Shown one piece after another: positions 16,476 through 24,252 of a stretch of 64,000 bases of DNA. This stretch comes from RUG626 sp051866775 (lineage in GTDB: Bacteria; Bacillota; Clostridia; Oscillospirales; Oscillospiraceae). Numbering within the stretch: position 1 is the stretch's first letter; each line of letters opens with the position of its first letter. The stretch is from positions 22,006 through 86,005 of the forward strand of contig JBJDXR010000040.1 of assembly GCA_051866775.1 (NCBI GenBank), in the 5' to 3' direction. A program made the position numbers and the translations under genes. Under the pieces are notes generated by a model that was not told the DNA's origin, ran no database searches, and saw only the letters and a program-made list of their open reading frames with translations.

Positions 16476-16550
16476 CAGATTCACCTTTCAGATTCGTAGT
16501 AGAGAAAACCCGGTTGATCCCTTACGGCTGTTTTCGTCTGCCATATCTAT

Positions 16551-16579
16551 ATTGTACCATCTGGAGCCGCCAATTACAA
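16551..16579 (-). promoter_or_regulatory. Sigma-A promoter of wecB
   Basis: On the minus strand TTGTAA and TACAAT are 17 bp apart, about 75 bp upstream of the wecB start. Confidence 0.65.
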
Positions 16580-16585
16580 GAATAA

Positions 16586-16609
16586 CGGCGGACGTATTTA
16601 CGTCCGCCG
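16586..16609 (-). terminator. Terminator after the small membrane-protein gene
   Basis: CGGCGGACGT and ACGTCCGCCG form a perfect 10-bp stem with a 4-nt loop, followed on the minus strand by TTATTCTT. It ends the gene stopping at 16652 and insulates the wecB promoter. Confidence 0.75.
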
Positions 16610-16651
16610 CAGCCTGAAGGAAAGGCTTCATGATTTACATCTGACGCTTGA

Positions 16652-16924
16652 TCAGTGGATAATAGCTGTAAGCAGCCACAGGATTCCTGTCATCCCAGCG
16701 CCGATAAGAGTATAAACCGGAGCAGGAAGCCTAAGCCCGCGGCGTTTGCCGCTGCTGCTCTTTACGTAGCTCATGGCGGCGTCCTGAGCCTGACGCAGTA
16801 TTTCCTCATTGGTGACGCCGGGGTGCTTCGCGGCGTCCTCCTTAACTATAAAAATTGCCTCATCAAATACGTGCGGGTCGGGGGATTTGACGACCACTAC
16901 ACGGCGTGTAATACCTTTGACCAT
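16652..16924 (-). CDS. Small membrane-anchored protein of unknown function
   Basis: This 90-residue protein begins MVKGITRRVVVVKSPDPHVFDEAIFIVKEDA. A soluble N-terminal part of about 65 residues, predicted alpha/beta, precedes a basic patch (KRRGLRLP) and one C-terminal membrane helix (VYTLIGAGMTGILWLLTAI). ATG 16924 follows GAGGTG by six bases. It lies just downstream of spoIIE on the same strand. A sporulation link is possible by position only; I do not recognise the family. Confidence 0.75.
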   Translation of the reverse strand: MVKGITRRVVVVKSPDPHVFDEAIFIVKEDAAKHPGVTNEEILRQAQDAAMSYVKSSSGKRRGLRLPAPVYTLIGAGMTGILWLLTAIIH

Positions 16925-17003
16925 TGCCATCACCTCTGAAAACCATATGCTTCCAGTGTTCCCAGTTTAGCACAGGTATATGCGCGCAAGGTTAAAAATC
17001 AGC

Positions 17004-19322
17004 TCACGCACGCTCATCGGTCCTGACGGCAAGGACGGTCATGTCATCCGAGCAGCCTGAATTTATTACTGCGGCCTCCAGTATCTTTCTTGAAAGCTCC
17101 TTGGGATCGCTGCCCTCATACTTGGCTATAAGCTCCTTGAGCCATTTGTCGCTGCCGCCTGCTATGACGCCGTCGGATATCATTATTGCGAAAGCTCCGG
17201 GCATGAGCTTGAGCTTGACGTATACGTTTTTCATGGAGGTAACGCCCGGAATAAGGCCGGCGGGGAAGGTACCGCAGTTTACACGCCTTACGGTTGAGTC
17301 CTTCTTGAGATATGACGGAGCCGCTCCGAACTTAAATATTTTTGATTCACCTGTGAACATATTGAGACACAGCATATCAACAGTGGCGCTCTCAAGTTCT
17401 GTGTCGTTTTTTAGCAGCATCAGGTCGGACAGTATGCGAAGCGTAAGCTCCGGCGCGACGCCGGCTTTTAGGAAGCGTTCCAATATTCCCGTGGTGTCCG
17501 CGCTCATCCGCGCGGCCTCTGCGCCGCTGCCCATGCCGTCGGACAGCAGAACATAGAGATACCCCTCATCCGTGCGGAAATATACGCCCCTGTCGCCGCT
17601 TATAGTCTCGCCGTTCTTTTTTAAGGAGGCGACGCCGATAGCTGCTGCAAGAGGCTCCGCCTCCAGCAGCACCAGCCTGTCAGGCTCTATGTGGCCGTCG
17701 GGAGTGCACAGCCTGGTGCCGAGAACGGCCGAGAGTTTATTTAGATATTCGCTGTCTTTCCTGAGAATATAGAGGCTGCTGCTGCGGATCTCGGCGCGCA
17801 GACGGCCTCCCCGTACCCTGAATATAGCCGTGGAGGCGTCAATGTTCAGTCCCCGAAGATACTTTTGGAGCTTGCGCTCCAGCGACGGCTCGACGGTTAT
17901 CTCACTGCCAAGCTCCTCAGACAGACTATGAAGCACGGAGGCGATGTCATAATACTGGTTGTAAGCCGCGCCGCGGCTCTCTTTTAAGCGCTGCCTGTAC
18001 TGCCTGCGGCAGAGAAAGGTCCGGGTCTCAGAGTTTATTGCGTTTATAAGCTCGTCGATCCGCAGGCAGCTGTCTGAAAAGCGCGAGGGGAGGTCCCCCT
18101 TTGATACAGAACCGTTTTTTAACAGCATGGGAGTTATGTTGTTCATGATGTCCACAGTATCAACATACTCCTTCTGCCAGCATTTTGCAGAATTTGGGCA
18201 TGAGCGGCAGACTTGCTCTGAGGCGCGGTCAAATACGTATGATATGTTTTCCGACTGATCCTCACCGCAGGCGCTGCGCACCGCGTCAAAAAGGCTTTTG
18301 AAGGCCTCGGATGTAAGCTCTACCCGGTCACGGGTGTACTCCCGTGCCTTTAGAAAGCCGTATCCCGATGCCTCGGAAGGCAGCATGGCACCTATACGTG
18401 CAAGCAGCGAGTCAGGCAGGAGCATGAAAATAACGGACGCCGCAAAGGTCTCGTACAGTGCCGGCAGCATGGCGCAGTATTCCCAGGTCCATAAAACGGA
18501 GATTGTGCTTCCGGCGATAAAGGACAGTAAAAAGAGCAGACGGCCGTTTTTTGAAAAGACGCCGGATATCATGGCTGTAAAGGTATAGGACATGGTGAAA
18601 AATGGCGCTGCACCGCAGCTGAGATCCATGGCCGCGCCGATCGCAGCCGCGCAGGAGCAGCCGAGACCCATTCCGCCACGGAAGACGGAGAACATAACAA
18701 CTATTACCGCTGCACAGCGGCCTATGGATAACACGCCGAAAAGGTTCAGCGTACTTACGGACATAAGAAGTGTAGCTAACAGAATAACCGAGCTTACACC
18801 GTGGCAGGTCCTGTCAAACCGGCCTGAGGTGCTTGTCCATGGAGAGAGCGCCACATTATAAAAATATGCGCATCCACCGGAGAGAAAGGTCTCTACCACA
18901 TAGAGAACGGTGGCCTGAAGCTGCCAGCCGCTGTCAAACGCGTAAACCACACCAATACAGGCCATTGATACGAAGGCGGTAAACGGTGGAAAGAGCTTGA
19001 GCCTCCCTGCCGGAGTATTCCTGAATATCCTAAGGGCGGCACGTATTAAAAGACAGGCGGCTATGTACTTGACTGACAGCAGCATATTCCCGATGGTGAG
19101 GCTCCCAGCTATTGCCCCTACAAGGGTGATTATTCCTGCCGCTCCGCCGGGGGCCGCTGCAACAAATGCCGTGCCGAACGGCGCAAAGTCTGAAAATATT
19201 CTTGCCCGCGCAAGTAAGAAGGCCATTATAAACCTCATTGAATACTCTACCGGTATGTATGTGTCGAGCTTTTTAAGCCTCTCGGTTATCCCCGTTGCAG
19301 GGGCGGTCTGTTTTCCTGTCAC
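17004..19322 (-). CDS. spoIIE: Stage II sporulation protein E, membrane serine phosphatase
   Basis: This 772-residue protein has an N-terminal region of about 330 residues with around ten membrane helices, a middle regulatory and oligomerisation domain, and a C-terminal PP2C phosphatase domain. The last holds YVLLSDGMGSGAEAARMSADT, the metal-binding core, IMISDGV and SGCSDDMTVLAVR. In Bacillus, SpoIIE sits at the polar septum and dephosphorylates SpoIIAA, which frees sigma-F. The start is a GTG after AAAGGA. The short hairpin at 19337-19353 lies in its leader. Confidence 0.95.
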   Translation of the reverse strand: MTGKQTAPATGITERLKKLDTYIPVEYSMRFIMAFLLARARIFSDFAPFGTAFVAAAPGGAAGIITLVGAIAGSLTIGNMLLSVKYIAACLLIRAALRIFRNTPAGRLKLFPPFTAFVSMACIGVVYAFDSGWQLQATVLYVVETFLSGGCAYFYNVALSPWTSTSGRFDRTCHGVSSVILLATLLMSVSTLNLFGVLSIGRCAAVIVVMFSVFRGGMGLGCSCAAAIGAAMDLSCGAAPFFTMSYTFTAMISGVFSKNGRLLFLLSFIAGSTISVLWTWEYCAMLPALYETFAASVIFMLLPDSLLARIGAMLPSEASGYGFLKAREYTRDRVELTSEAFKSLFDAVRSACGEDQSENISYVFDRASEQVCRSCPNSAKCWQKEYVDTVDIMNNITPMLLKNGSVSKGDLPSRFSDSCLRIDELINAINSETRTFLCRRQYRQRLKESRGAAYNQYYDIASVLHSLSEELGSEITVEPSLERKLQKYLRGLNIDASTAIFRVRGGRLRAEIRSSSLYILRKDSEYLNKLSAVLGTRLCTPDGHIEPDRLVLLEAEPLAAAIGVASLKKNGETISGDRGVYFRTDEGYLYVLLSDGMGSGAEAARMSADTTGILERFLKAGVAPELTLRILSDLMLLKNDTELESATVDMLCLNMFTGESKIFKFGAAPSYLKKDSTVRRVNCGTFPAGLIPGVTSMKNVYVKLKLMPGAFAIMISDGVIAGGSDKWLKELIAKYEGSDPKELSRKILEAAVINSGCSDDMTVLAVRTDERA

Positions 19323-19429
19323 GTCAAACGTCCTTTCGTATCTTTGTGATACGACGATTTTAAATCCCTGGGTACAAAAAAAGCGTCATAATGGGGCGGC
19401 ACCGCAAAATTTCTGGACTAAAGGAGCGG

Positions 19430-19458
19430 TTGACAATTTGGGGAATATAAGGTAAATT
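19430..19458 (+). promoter_or_regulatory. Sigma-A promoter of the glyoxalase-family gene
   Basis: TTGACA at 19430-19435 and TAAATT at 19453-19458 are 17 bp apart, about 33 bp before the start codon. Read-through could also reach the retron, since I see no terminator between the two. Confidence 0.7.
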
Positions 19459-19490
19459 CGTTTATGAGAAAACAAATTGGAGGTTTAGGT

Positions 19491-19859
19491 ATGTTTAAGT
19501 TTGTTCATTGCAATATTAATGTCGTCGACATTGACCGCTCTATAAAATTTTATGAGGAGGCGCTGGGGCTAAGAGAGCTTCGCAGGAAGGAAGCAGGCGA
19601 CGGCAGTTTTACTCTGGTGTTCATGGGAGACGGTGTTACAGCATTTGAAATCGAGCTTACCTGTATCCACGGCCGCGCTGAGCCGTATGACCTGGGCGAG
19701 AACGAGAGCCATCTGGCATTTAAAACATCTGATATCGGCGCCGCACACAAAAAGCATGAGGACATGGGCTGCATCTGCTTTGAGAATACGGCGATGGGTG
19801 TATATTTCATACACGACCCTGATGACTATTGGATAGAAATAATTCCCGAGAAGAAATGA
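19491..19859 (+). CDS. Glyoxalase I / VOC-family metalloenzyme
   Basis: This 122-residue single-domain protein of the vicinal-oxygen-chelate fold begins MFKFVHCNINVVDIDRSIKFYEEALGLRE. His6 and later acidic residues (AFEIEL, and WIEIIPE at the end) fit metal ligands of lactoylglutathione lyase-like proteins. I took ATG 19491, preceded by GGAGGT, over the earlier in-frame ATG at 19464. Substrate assignment within this broad family is uncertain. It precedes the retron on the same strand, 83 bp before the non-coding RNA, but nothing in it suggests a retron effector. Confidence 0.85.
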   Translation: MFKFVHCNINVVDIDRSIKFYEEALGLRELRRKEAGDGSFTLVFMGDGVTAFEIELTCIHGRAEPYDLGENESHLAFKTSDIGAAHKKHEDMGCICFENTAMGVYFIHDPDDYWIEIIPEKK

Positions 19860-19927
19860 AACGAGCGGACCTGCCGGTTGGAAATCTTAAAAAATCTGTG
19901 AATGCCATGCAAATCCCGGGGCGGCGG

Positions 19928-19936
19928 TGATACAAT
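19928..19936 (+). promoter_or_regulatory. Extended -10 promoter of the retron RNA
   Basis: TGATACAAT at 19928-19936 is an extended -10 element (TGN followed by TACAAT). Transcription would start about 6-7 bases later, which is the first base of the left inverted repeat at 19943. No good -35 box is seen, as is common with extended -10 promoters. Confidence 0.6.
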
Positions 19937-19942
19937 AACACC

Positions 19943-20112
19943 GTGAAATAGTAGTGACAGCCCTTTGGCACCGTCGGCGAGTCGCCGCCGGTTCACGCTT
20001 TGCCCACACAGATTCGCAGGCTCAGTGAATCCGCTTGCTGTATTAATAAGCAAATTGCATTTGCTTATTAATACAGCTGCGCAGATTTACGTGCACATTT
20101 GTACTATTTCAC
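19943..20112 (+). ncRNA. Retron non-coding RNA (msr-msd)
   Basis: GTGAAATAGTA at 19943-19953 (a1) is exactly complementary to TACTATTTCAC at 20102-20112 (a2), the closing stem typical of retron RNAs. Between them lie three hairpins. The first is GC-rich, 19970-19992, loop AGT. The second is 7-bp, 20011-20017 with 20025-20031. The third is a perfect 19-bp AT-rich hairpin, 20037-20055 with 20059-20077, loop TGC. The first two fit the msr part and the long one fits the msd template. The G at 19960 in CAGCC, or 19954 just after a1, is a candidate branching guanosine. The RNA ends 24 bp before the reverse transcriptase start. Confidence 0.88.
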
Positions 20113-20136
20113 TATCAGCCGGAACGGAGGGGCCAG

Positions 20137-21063
20137 ATGGTCGTTTACACGGAAATCGGGACGCTGGAACGGGAGCTTGGTTTTAAAGCTAAGACCCTGT
20201 ACGCCGTAAGCCACAATCTGTCAGGGCACTACCGGGAGGTGGAGCTTAAAAAGGCTGACGGCGGCATCCGGCGTTTTTCCGTTCCGGATGGACTTTTAAA
20301 GAGCATTCAGCGCAGCATAAACACTCAGCTCTTGGCCAGAGAGCCGGTCTCCCAATATGCGACGGCGTACCGGGTCTGCGCCAGTACCATTAGAAACGCC
20401 GCTCCTCACTGCGGCCATCGTATGCTGCTGAAACTGGATATCCACAGCTTTTTTGACAGTGTTCTCTATTCCGCAGTTAAGGAACGGGCCTTTCCGGAGG
20501 GTGTTTTTTCAGAGCCGCTGCGTGTGCTGCTTACCAATCTGTGTTATTTCCGGGATGGGCTTCCCCAAGGAGCACCCACCTCACCGGCAATCGCGAACAT
20601 TGTCATGCGTGATTTTGACGGGCGCGTGGGCGACTGGTGCGGGGAGAGGGGGATCATCTACACGCGCTATTGTGATGATATGGCATTCTCAGGCGACTTT
20701 TCCCCCTGGGAGGTGCGCCGGTTTGTTGAATATGAGCTCCGGTGGGAGGGATATTTTCTCAATTATAAGAAAACACATGCGGCCCCACAAGCCAGCCGCC
20801 AATGTGTTACAGGCCTCGTGGTTAACGAGAGCGTGTCAGTCCCGCGTGAGTACCGCAGGCAGCTCCGCCAGGAGATATATTACGCCAGGCGTTACGGCGT
20901 TGAGGAGCATATTAAGAGGAGCGGCGCGGCCGGCACGCCCCAGGAGTATTTGCGCCGCCTTATCGGAAGGCTGGACTATGTACTGGGTGTCTCTCCTGAT
21001 AATGATGAGATGCGCCTTGCACGGGATTGGGCACGGGCGGAGCTGAAGCGGCGGTCTCTGTGA
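20137..21063 (+). CDS. Retron reverse transcriptase
   Basis: This 308-residue protein makes msDNA from its adjacent RNA. Retron hallmarks are present in order: NAAPH (NAxxH motif, residues 87-91), the motif A aspartate in LKLDIHSFFDS (Asp101), GLPQGAPTSPAIAN (141-154), the catalytic YCDD (178-181) and CVTGLVVN, with the VTG triplet at 224-226. There is no maturase, endonuclease or integrase domain, which argues against a group II intron. No effector domain is fused to it. The start is ATG 20137 after GGAGGGG. A terminator follows, and no second gene lies in the unit downstream. Confidence 0.93.
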   Translation: MVVYTEIGTLERELGFKAKTLYAVSHNLSGHYREVELKKADGGIRRFSVPDGLLKSIQRSINTQLLAREPVSQYATAYRVCASTIRNAAPHCGHRMLLKLDIHSFFDSVLYSAVKERAFPEGVFSEPLRVLLTNLCYFRDGLPQGAPTSPAIANIVMRDFDGRVGDWCGERGIIYTRYCDDMAFSGDFSPWEVRRFVEYELRWEGYFLNYKKTHAAPQASRQCVTGLVVNESVSVPREYRRQLRQEIYYARRYGVEEHIKRSGAAGTPQEYLRRLIGRLDYVLGVSPDNDEMRLARDWARAELKRRSL

Positions 21064-21086
21064 TGCCCTGTAAAAATGAGAAAAAG

Positions 21087-21117
21087 AAAAGGACTGAGAA
21101 TTTCTCAGTCCTTTTTT
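21087..21117. terminator. Bidirectional terminator between the retron and rplA
   Basis: AAAAGGACTGAGAA and TTCTCAGTCCTTTT form a near-perfect stem ending in a T-run on both strands. It closes both the retron transcript and the ribosomal-protein operon. Confidence 0.88.
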
Positions 21118-21139
21118 ATTAAGTTTCCAGTTAAGCCGC

Positions 21140-21832
21140 TTACAGCTGCTTCTGGGCGTTGATCTTTATGCCGGGGCCCATGGTTGAAGCGGTGACGCAG
21201 CTTCTGATGTACTGGCCCTTTGCCGCTGCCGGCTTTGCACGAAGCAGAGCGGTGATGAGGGTGTTGTAGTTCTCAGTGAGCTTCTCAGGACCGAAGCTTA
21301 CCTTGCCGATGGGGCAGTGGATAATGTTGGTCCTGTCGAGACGATACTCGATCTTACCGGCCTTGACCTCGGTGACGGCCTGAGCAATGTTGGGGGTGAC
21401 GGTTCCGGCCTTGGGGGAGGGCATGAGTCCCTTAGGACCAAGGATCTTACCGAGACGTCCGACAACGCCCATCATGTCCGGGGTGGCGATAACAACGTCA
21501 AAGTCAAAGAAGTTCTCCTTCTGGATGCGCTCGACCATATCCATGGCGCCAACGAGATCTGCGCCGGCGTCAAGAGCCTCCTGCTGACGCTCTTCCTTGC
21601 AGAAAACAAGGACTCTGCGGGTCTTGCCGGTGCCGTGGGGCAGAACGACTGCGCCGCGGACCTGCTGGTCTGCGTGACGGGAATCGACGCCAAGCTTGAC
21701 ATGAAGCTCGACGGTCTCATCGAACTTTGCCTTAGAAGTCTTAGTTATAAGTTCAAAAGCCTCAGCTGGCTCATAAGAGACGGACTTGTCAATGAGCTTT
21801 GCGCTCTCTTTATAATTCTTTCCTCTGAACAT
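21140..21832 (-). CDS. rplA: Ribosomal protein L1
   Basis: This 230-residue 50S protein forms the L1 stalk and also represses its own operon by binding the mRNA leader. Typical blocks are FDETVELHVKLGVD, GAVVLPHGTGKTRRVLVFC, GRLGKILGPKGLMPSPKAGTVT and ITALLRAKPAAAKGQYI. It lies 4 bp after rplK. Unusually, the operon stops here at a terminator; the usual next genes, rplJ and rplL, are not in this window. Confidence 0.97.
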   Translation of the reverse strand: MFRGKNYKESAKLIDKSVSYEPAEAFELITKTSKAKFDETVELHVKLGVDSRHADQQVRGAVVLPHGTGKTRRVLVFCKEERQQEALDAGADLVGAMDMVERIQKENFFDFDVVIATPDMMGVVGRLGKILGPKGLMPSPKAGTVTPNIAQAVTEVKAGKIEYRLDRTNIIHCPIGKVSFGPEKLTENYNTLITALLRAKPAAAKGQYIRSCVTASTMGPGIKINAQKQL

Positions 21833-21836
21833 GCTC

Positions 21837-22265
21837 TCAGTCCTCCTCTACTACGATACCCATGCTGCGGGCGGTGCCGGCAATCATGCTCATGGCGGCC
21901 TCAATGCTGCCGGCGTTAAGATCGTTCATCTTAGTCTCAGCGATCTTGCGGACCTCTTCCTTGGAGATCTTGGCGACCTTGTCGCGCTGGGGAACGCCGG
22001 AGCCCTTCTCAATGCCTGCGGCCTTTTTAAGAAGAACGGCCGCGGGAGCGGACTTGGTGACGAAGGTAAAGCTGCGGTCCGCATAAACGGTGATGACGAC
22101 GGGGGTGATCATACCCATATCGCCCTTGGTGCGCTCGTTAAACTCCTTGGTGAACGCGCCGATGTTGACGCCGTGCTGACCAAGTGCGGGGCCTACCGGG
22201 GGAGCGGGGGTCGCTTTTCCGGCAGGGATCTGAAGTTTTATGATTCCTGTAACTTTCTGTGCCAC
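21837..22265 (-). CDS. rplK: Ribosomal protein L11
   Basis: This 142-residue 50S protein of the GTPase-associated centre is recognisable from IKLQIPAGKATPAPPVGPALGQHGVNIGAFTKEFN. It starts with GTG after GGAGG. It is translated together with rplA and is preceded by a structured 124-bp leader in the nusG-rplK gap. Confidence 0.97.
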   Translation of the reverse strand: MAQKVTGIIKLQIPAGKATPAPPVGPALGQHGVNIGAFTKEFNERTKGDMGMITPVVITVYADRSFTFVTKSAPAAVLLKKAAGIEKGSGVPQRDKVAKISKEEVRKIAETKMNDLNAGSIEAAMSMIAGTARSMGIVVEED

Positions 22266-22316
22266 TTTCGTGAACCTCCTGATATAGATGTGGTTATATG
22301 CCTGAATTTGGCATAT

Positions 22317-22347
22317 CCTTGGCGGGGCTTTTTACCCCTCCCACTTT
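22317..22347 (-). promoter_or_regulatory. Possible L1-binding mRNA leader upstream of rplK
   Basis: Read on the minus strand, AGTGGGAGGGG, an A-rich loop and CCCCGCC form a hairpin just upstream of rplK. GTGGGAGGG-type leaders are the sites where L1 represses the rplKA mRNA in many bacteria. A second hairpin (GCCGG/CCGGC, 22347-22362) lies beside it. Confidence 0.5.
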
Positions 22348-22389
22348 GCCGGTATATACCGGCGAAACAATGTCTTGCTTTTTACTTTT

Positions 22390-22914
22390 TTAGTCCTTGA
22401 CCGGCTCGATTTGGTCAAAATCAAGCTCCACAGGCGTCTCACGCCCGAACATGGAAACTACGACTCTGGCGATCTGCTTGTCCAAATCGATCTCCTCAAC
22501 AACTCCGAAAAAGCCCTCCAACGGTCCGTCGTTGACCTTGATGCGGCTTCCCACCTCAAAGTCCACAACGATATCGTGCTTTTCAACGCCCAGCGCCGCT
22601 ATCTCCTCATTGGAGAGGGGGATGGGCTTGTTGCCGCTTCCGACAAAGCCGGTGGCGCCGCGCACATTGCGTACGAGATGCCAGCTGTCATCAGTAAGCA
22701 CCATTTTGACCAGCACATATCCCGGAAAGACCTTGCGTTCAACTGTTTTGGAGACTGAATCGGTTATTTCCGTAACTGTCTCCATGGGGATGTTTACCTC
22801 ATGGATAAGATCCTGCATTCCGCGGTTCTCAACGGCCTTCATGATAGTGTCCGCTACCGCGTTTTCATAGCCTGAGTATGTGTGGACCACATACCATCTT
22901 GCTTCTTCCGCCAT
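22390..22914 (-). CDS. nusG: Transcription termination/antitermination factor NusG
   Basis: This 174-residue protein has an N-terminal NGN domain (WYVVHTYSGYENAVADTIMKAVENRGM, PGYVLVKMVLTDDSWHLVRNVRGATGFVG) and a C-terminal KOW domain (GSRIKVNDGPLEGFFGVVEEID). It binds RNA polymerase and influences pausing and transcription-translation coupling. It lies in the conserved secE-nusG-rplK-rplA order. Confidence 0.97.
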   Translation of the reverse strand: MAEEARWYVVHTYSGYENAVADTIMKAVENRGMQDLIHEVNIPMETVTEITDSVSKTVERKVFPGYVLVKMVLTDDSWHLVRNVRGATGFVGSGNKPIPLSNEEIAALGVEKHDIVVDFEVGSRIKVNDGPLEGFFGVVEEIDLDKQIARVVVSMFGRETPVELDFDQIEPVKD

Positions 22915-22923
22915 GACAGCTCC

Positions 22924-23139
22924 TTAACCAAAGAGGTTAATTAGCACCTCGACAAAGGCCGAGGCAAGAGAATCGAAACCCCAGAGGACGATGGCCGATG
23001 CGAAAATTACCGCCAGCACCACAATGCTGTTGTTTGTGGTCTGCTTTGTGGAGGGCCATACGACCTTCTTAAGCTCGCTCTTCATTCCGCGGAACCAATC
23101 GCCGATGCGCGCGAAAAACTTTTTCTTGGTTTTTGCCAT
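22924..23139 (-). CDS. secE: Preprotein translocase subunit SecE
   Basis: This 71-residue, single-pass subunit of the Sec channel has the conserved amphipathic GMKSELKKVVWPSTKQT stretch before one C-terminal membrane helix (SIVVLAVIFASAIVLWGFDSLASAFVEVLI). It lies between rpmG and nusG, as is standard. Confidence 0.95.
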   Translation of the reverse strand: MAKTKKKFFARIGDWFRGMKSELKKVVWPSTKQTTNNSIVVLAVIFASAIVLWGFDSLASAFVEVLINLFG

Positions 23140-23165
23140 CAGAATACTTCCTTTCGTATCGCCGA

Positions 23166-23327
23166 TTACTTCGTTTCCGTGTGAACTGTATGCTTACGGC
23201 AGAAACGGCAGTACTTTTTAAGCTCGAGCTTATCGGGTGTGTTCTTTTTGTTCTTAGTGGTGTTGTAATTTCTCTGCTTGCACTCATTGCAGCGGAGAAC
23301 TACCTTGACTCGGTTTTCTGCAGCCAT
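23166..23327 (-). CDS. rpmG: Ribosomal protein L33 (zinc-ribbon type)
   Basis: A 53-codon minus-strand frame starts MAAENRVKVVLRCNECKQRN and ends KKYCRFCRKHTVHTETK. The two CxxC pairs (CNEC and CRFC) make it the zinc-binding form of L33. It begins at ATG 23327 after an AGGAGG-type site and leads the secE-nusG-rplK-rplA operon. Confidence 0.95.
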   Translation of the reverse strand: MAAENRVKVVLRCNECKQRNYNTTKNKKNTPDKLELKKYCRFCRKHTVHTETK

Positions 23328-23436
23328 TCTTTCGGCACCTCCTATTAAATTGCCTCCCTGCTGTGAATTGACCTAAGACGGTTTATTTTTAAAAATGAGC
23401 ACACAAAAATAAACCTATCGGTCGACAGGTAATATA

Positions 23437-23465
23437 AATATACCACGGGTTTTTCCCAAGGTCAA
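23437..23465 (-). promoter_or_regulatory. Sigma-A promoter of the rpmG-secE-nusG-rplK-rplA operon
   Basis: On the minus strand TTGACC and TATATT are 17 bp apart, about 110 bp upstream of rpmG. A near-palindrome (ACCTATCGGTCGACAGGT) lies just downstream of the -10, at about the transcription start. Confidence 0.75.
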
Positions 23466-23585
23466 TAACAAAATTCATTTAAATTCTTTATTTTCAAAAA
23501 AATACTGTGTTTAAATATAAATAAAACCTCCACAGAAAATGAATTTAGTGATAGAATACGATTAAAATCCTTTGGAGGAGGACTT

Positions 23586-23993
23586 ATGAGAGTTTTGGCG
23601 ATAGATTACGGTGACGCTAGGACGGGTATAGCCCTGTCGGATGCGATGGGGATACTTGCGGGGGAGGCTTTTGTTATAAAGGAGTGGAATCCGGAGATTC
23701 TCTCCGAAAAAATAGCACAGGTGTGTTCGGAACGGGGGGTCGAGCGCATCGTTCTTGGCTATCCGCTGAATATGGACGGCACCGCAGGACCTCGGGCCGA
23801 GAAAAGCTTGGCGCTTGCCGGAATGCTTCGGGAACGTACGGGACTGGAGCCTATAATGTGGGATGAGCGCAGGACTACCGTCGATGCACACAGGATACTT
23901 TCTGATAACGGCAGGCACGGGAAAAAGCGCAAAGAGACGGTGGACGCGGTTGCCGCGACGCTCATACTGGAGGGGTATCTCGGTACGCTTTGA
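23586..23993 (+). CDS. ruvX: RuvX/YqgF RNase H-fold nuclease
   Basis: This 135-residue protein has the YqgF signature: RVLAIDYGDARTGIALSD at the N-terminus, IVLGYPLNMDGTAGPRA, LEPIMWDERRTTVDAHRIL and DAVAATLILEGYL. The family acts in 16S rRNA 5'-end maturation and has been proposed to resolve Holliday junctions. The gene stands alone, divergent from rpmG. Confidence 0.93.
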   Translation: MRVLAIDYGDARTGIALSDAMGILAGEAFVIKEWNPEILSEKIAQVCSERGVERIVLGYPLNMDGTAGPRAEKSLALAGMLRERTGLEPIMWDERRTTVDAHRILSDNGRHGKKRKETVDAVAATLILEGYLGTL

Positions 23994-24172
23994 TACATTT
24001 AATATATAATATTGAATTATGCAGGTATTATGGTGAACCGGATCGATTAAAAGACGGGCGGCTTGAGAAGAGGACATTTAAATTCGTTAAAAAAATATCA
24101 AATAAAAGTGAATAAAATAACAAAAACAGCCTGTTTTTTGAAAGAAAAATTCAAGAAATGTTAAAATAATTA

Positions 24173-24201
24173 TTGCTGTAAATTAAGGCTTGTGATATAC
24201 T
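24173..24201 (+). promoter_or_regulatory. Promoter of the rnf operon
   Basis: TTGCTG at 24173-24178 and TATACT at 24196-24201 are 17 bp apart. TGA directly before the -10 makes it extended. The leader to rnfC is about 45 nt. Confidence 0.7.
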
Positions 24202-24252
24202 TTTTGATTGTCCAGATTTGCATTTGGATAAGACGGATTGGGAGGAAGAATC

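Noticed and set aside
19491..19859. The VOC gene as the retron effector
   Set aside because: It looks like an ordinary small metalloenzyme with its own promoter; co-occurrence data would be needed.
20037..20077. The 19-bp hairpin as a terminator of the glyoxalase gene
   Set aside because: No T-tract follows, and it lies inside a larger structure closed by the 11-bp a1/a2 repeats directly before the reverse transcriptase.
20137..21063. Group II intron or diversity-generating reverse transcriptase
   Set aside because: No maturase or endonuclease domain, no intron domains around it and no template/variable repeat pair; NAxxH and VTG motifs and an adjacent inverted-repeat RNA fit a retron.
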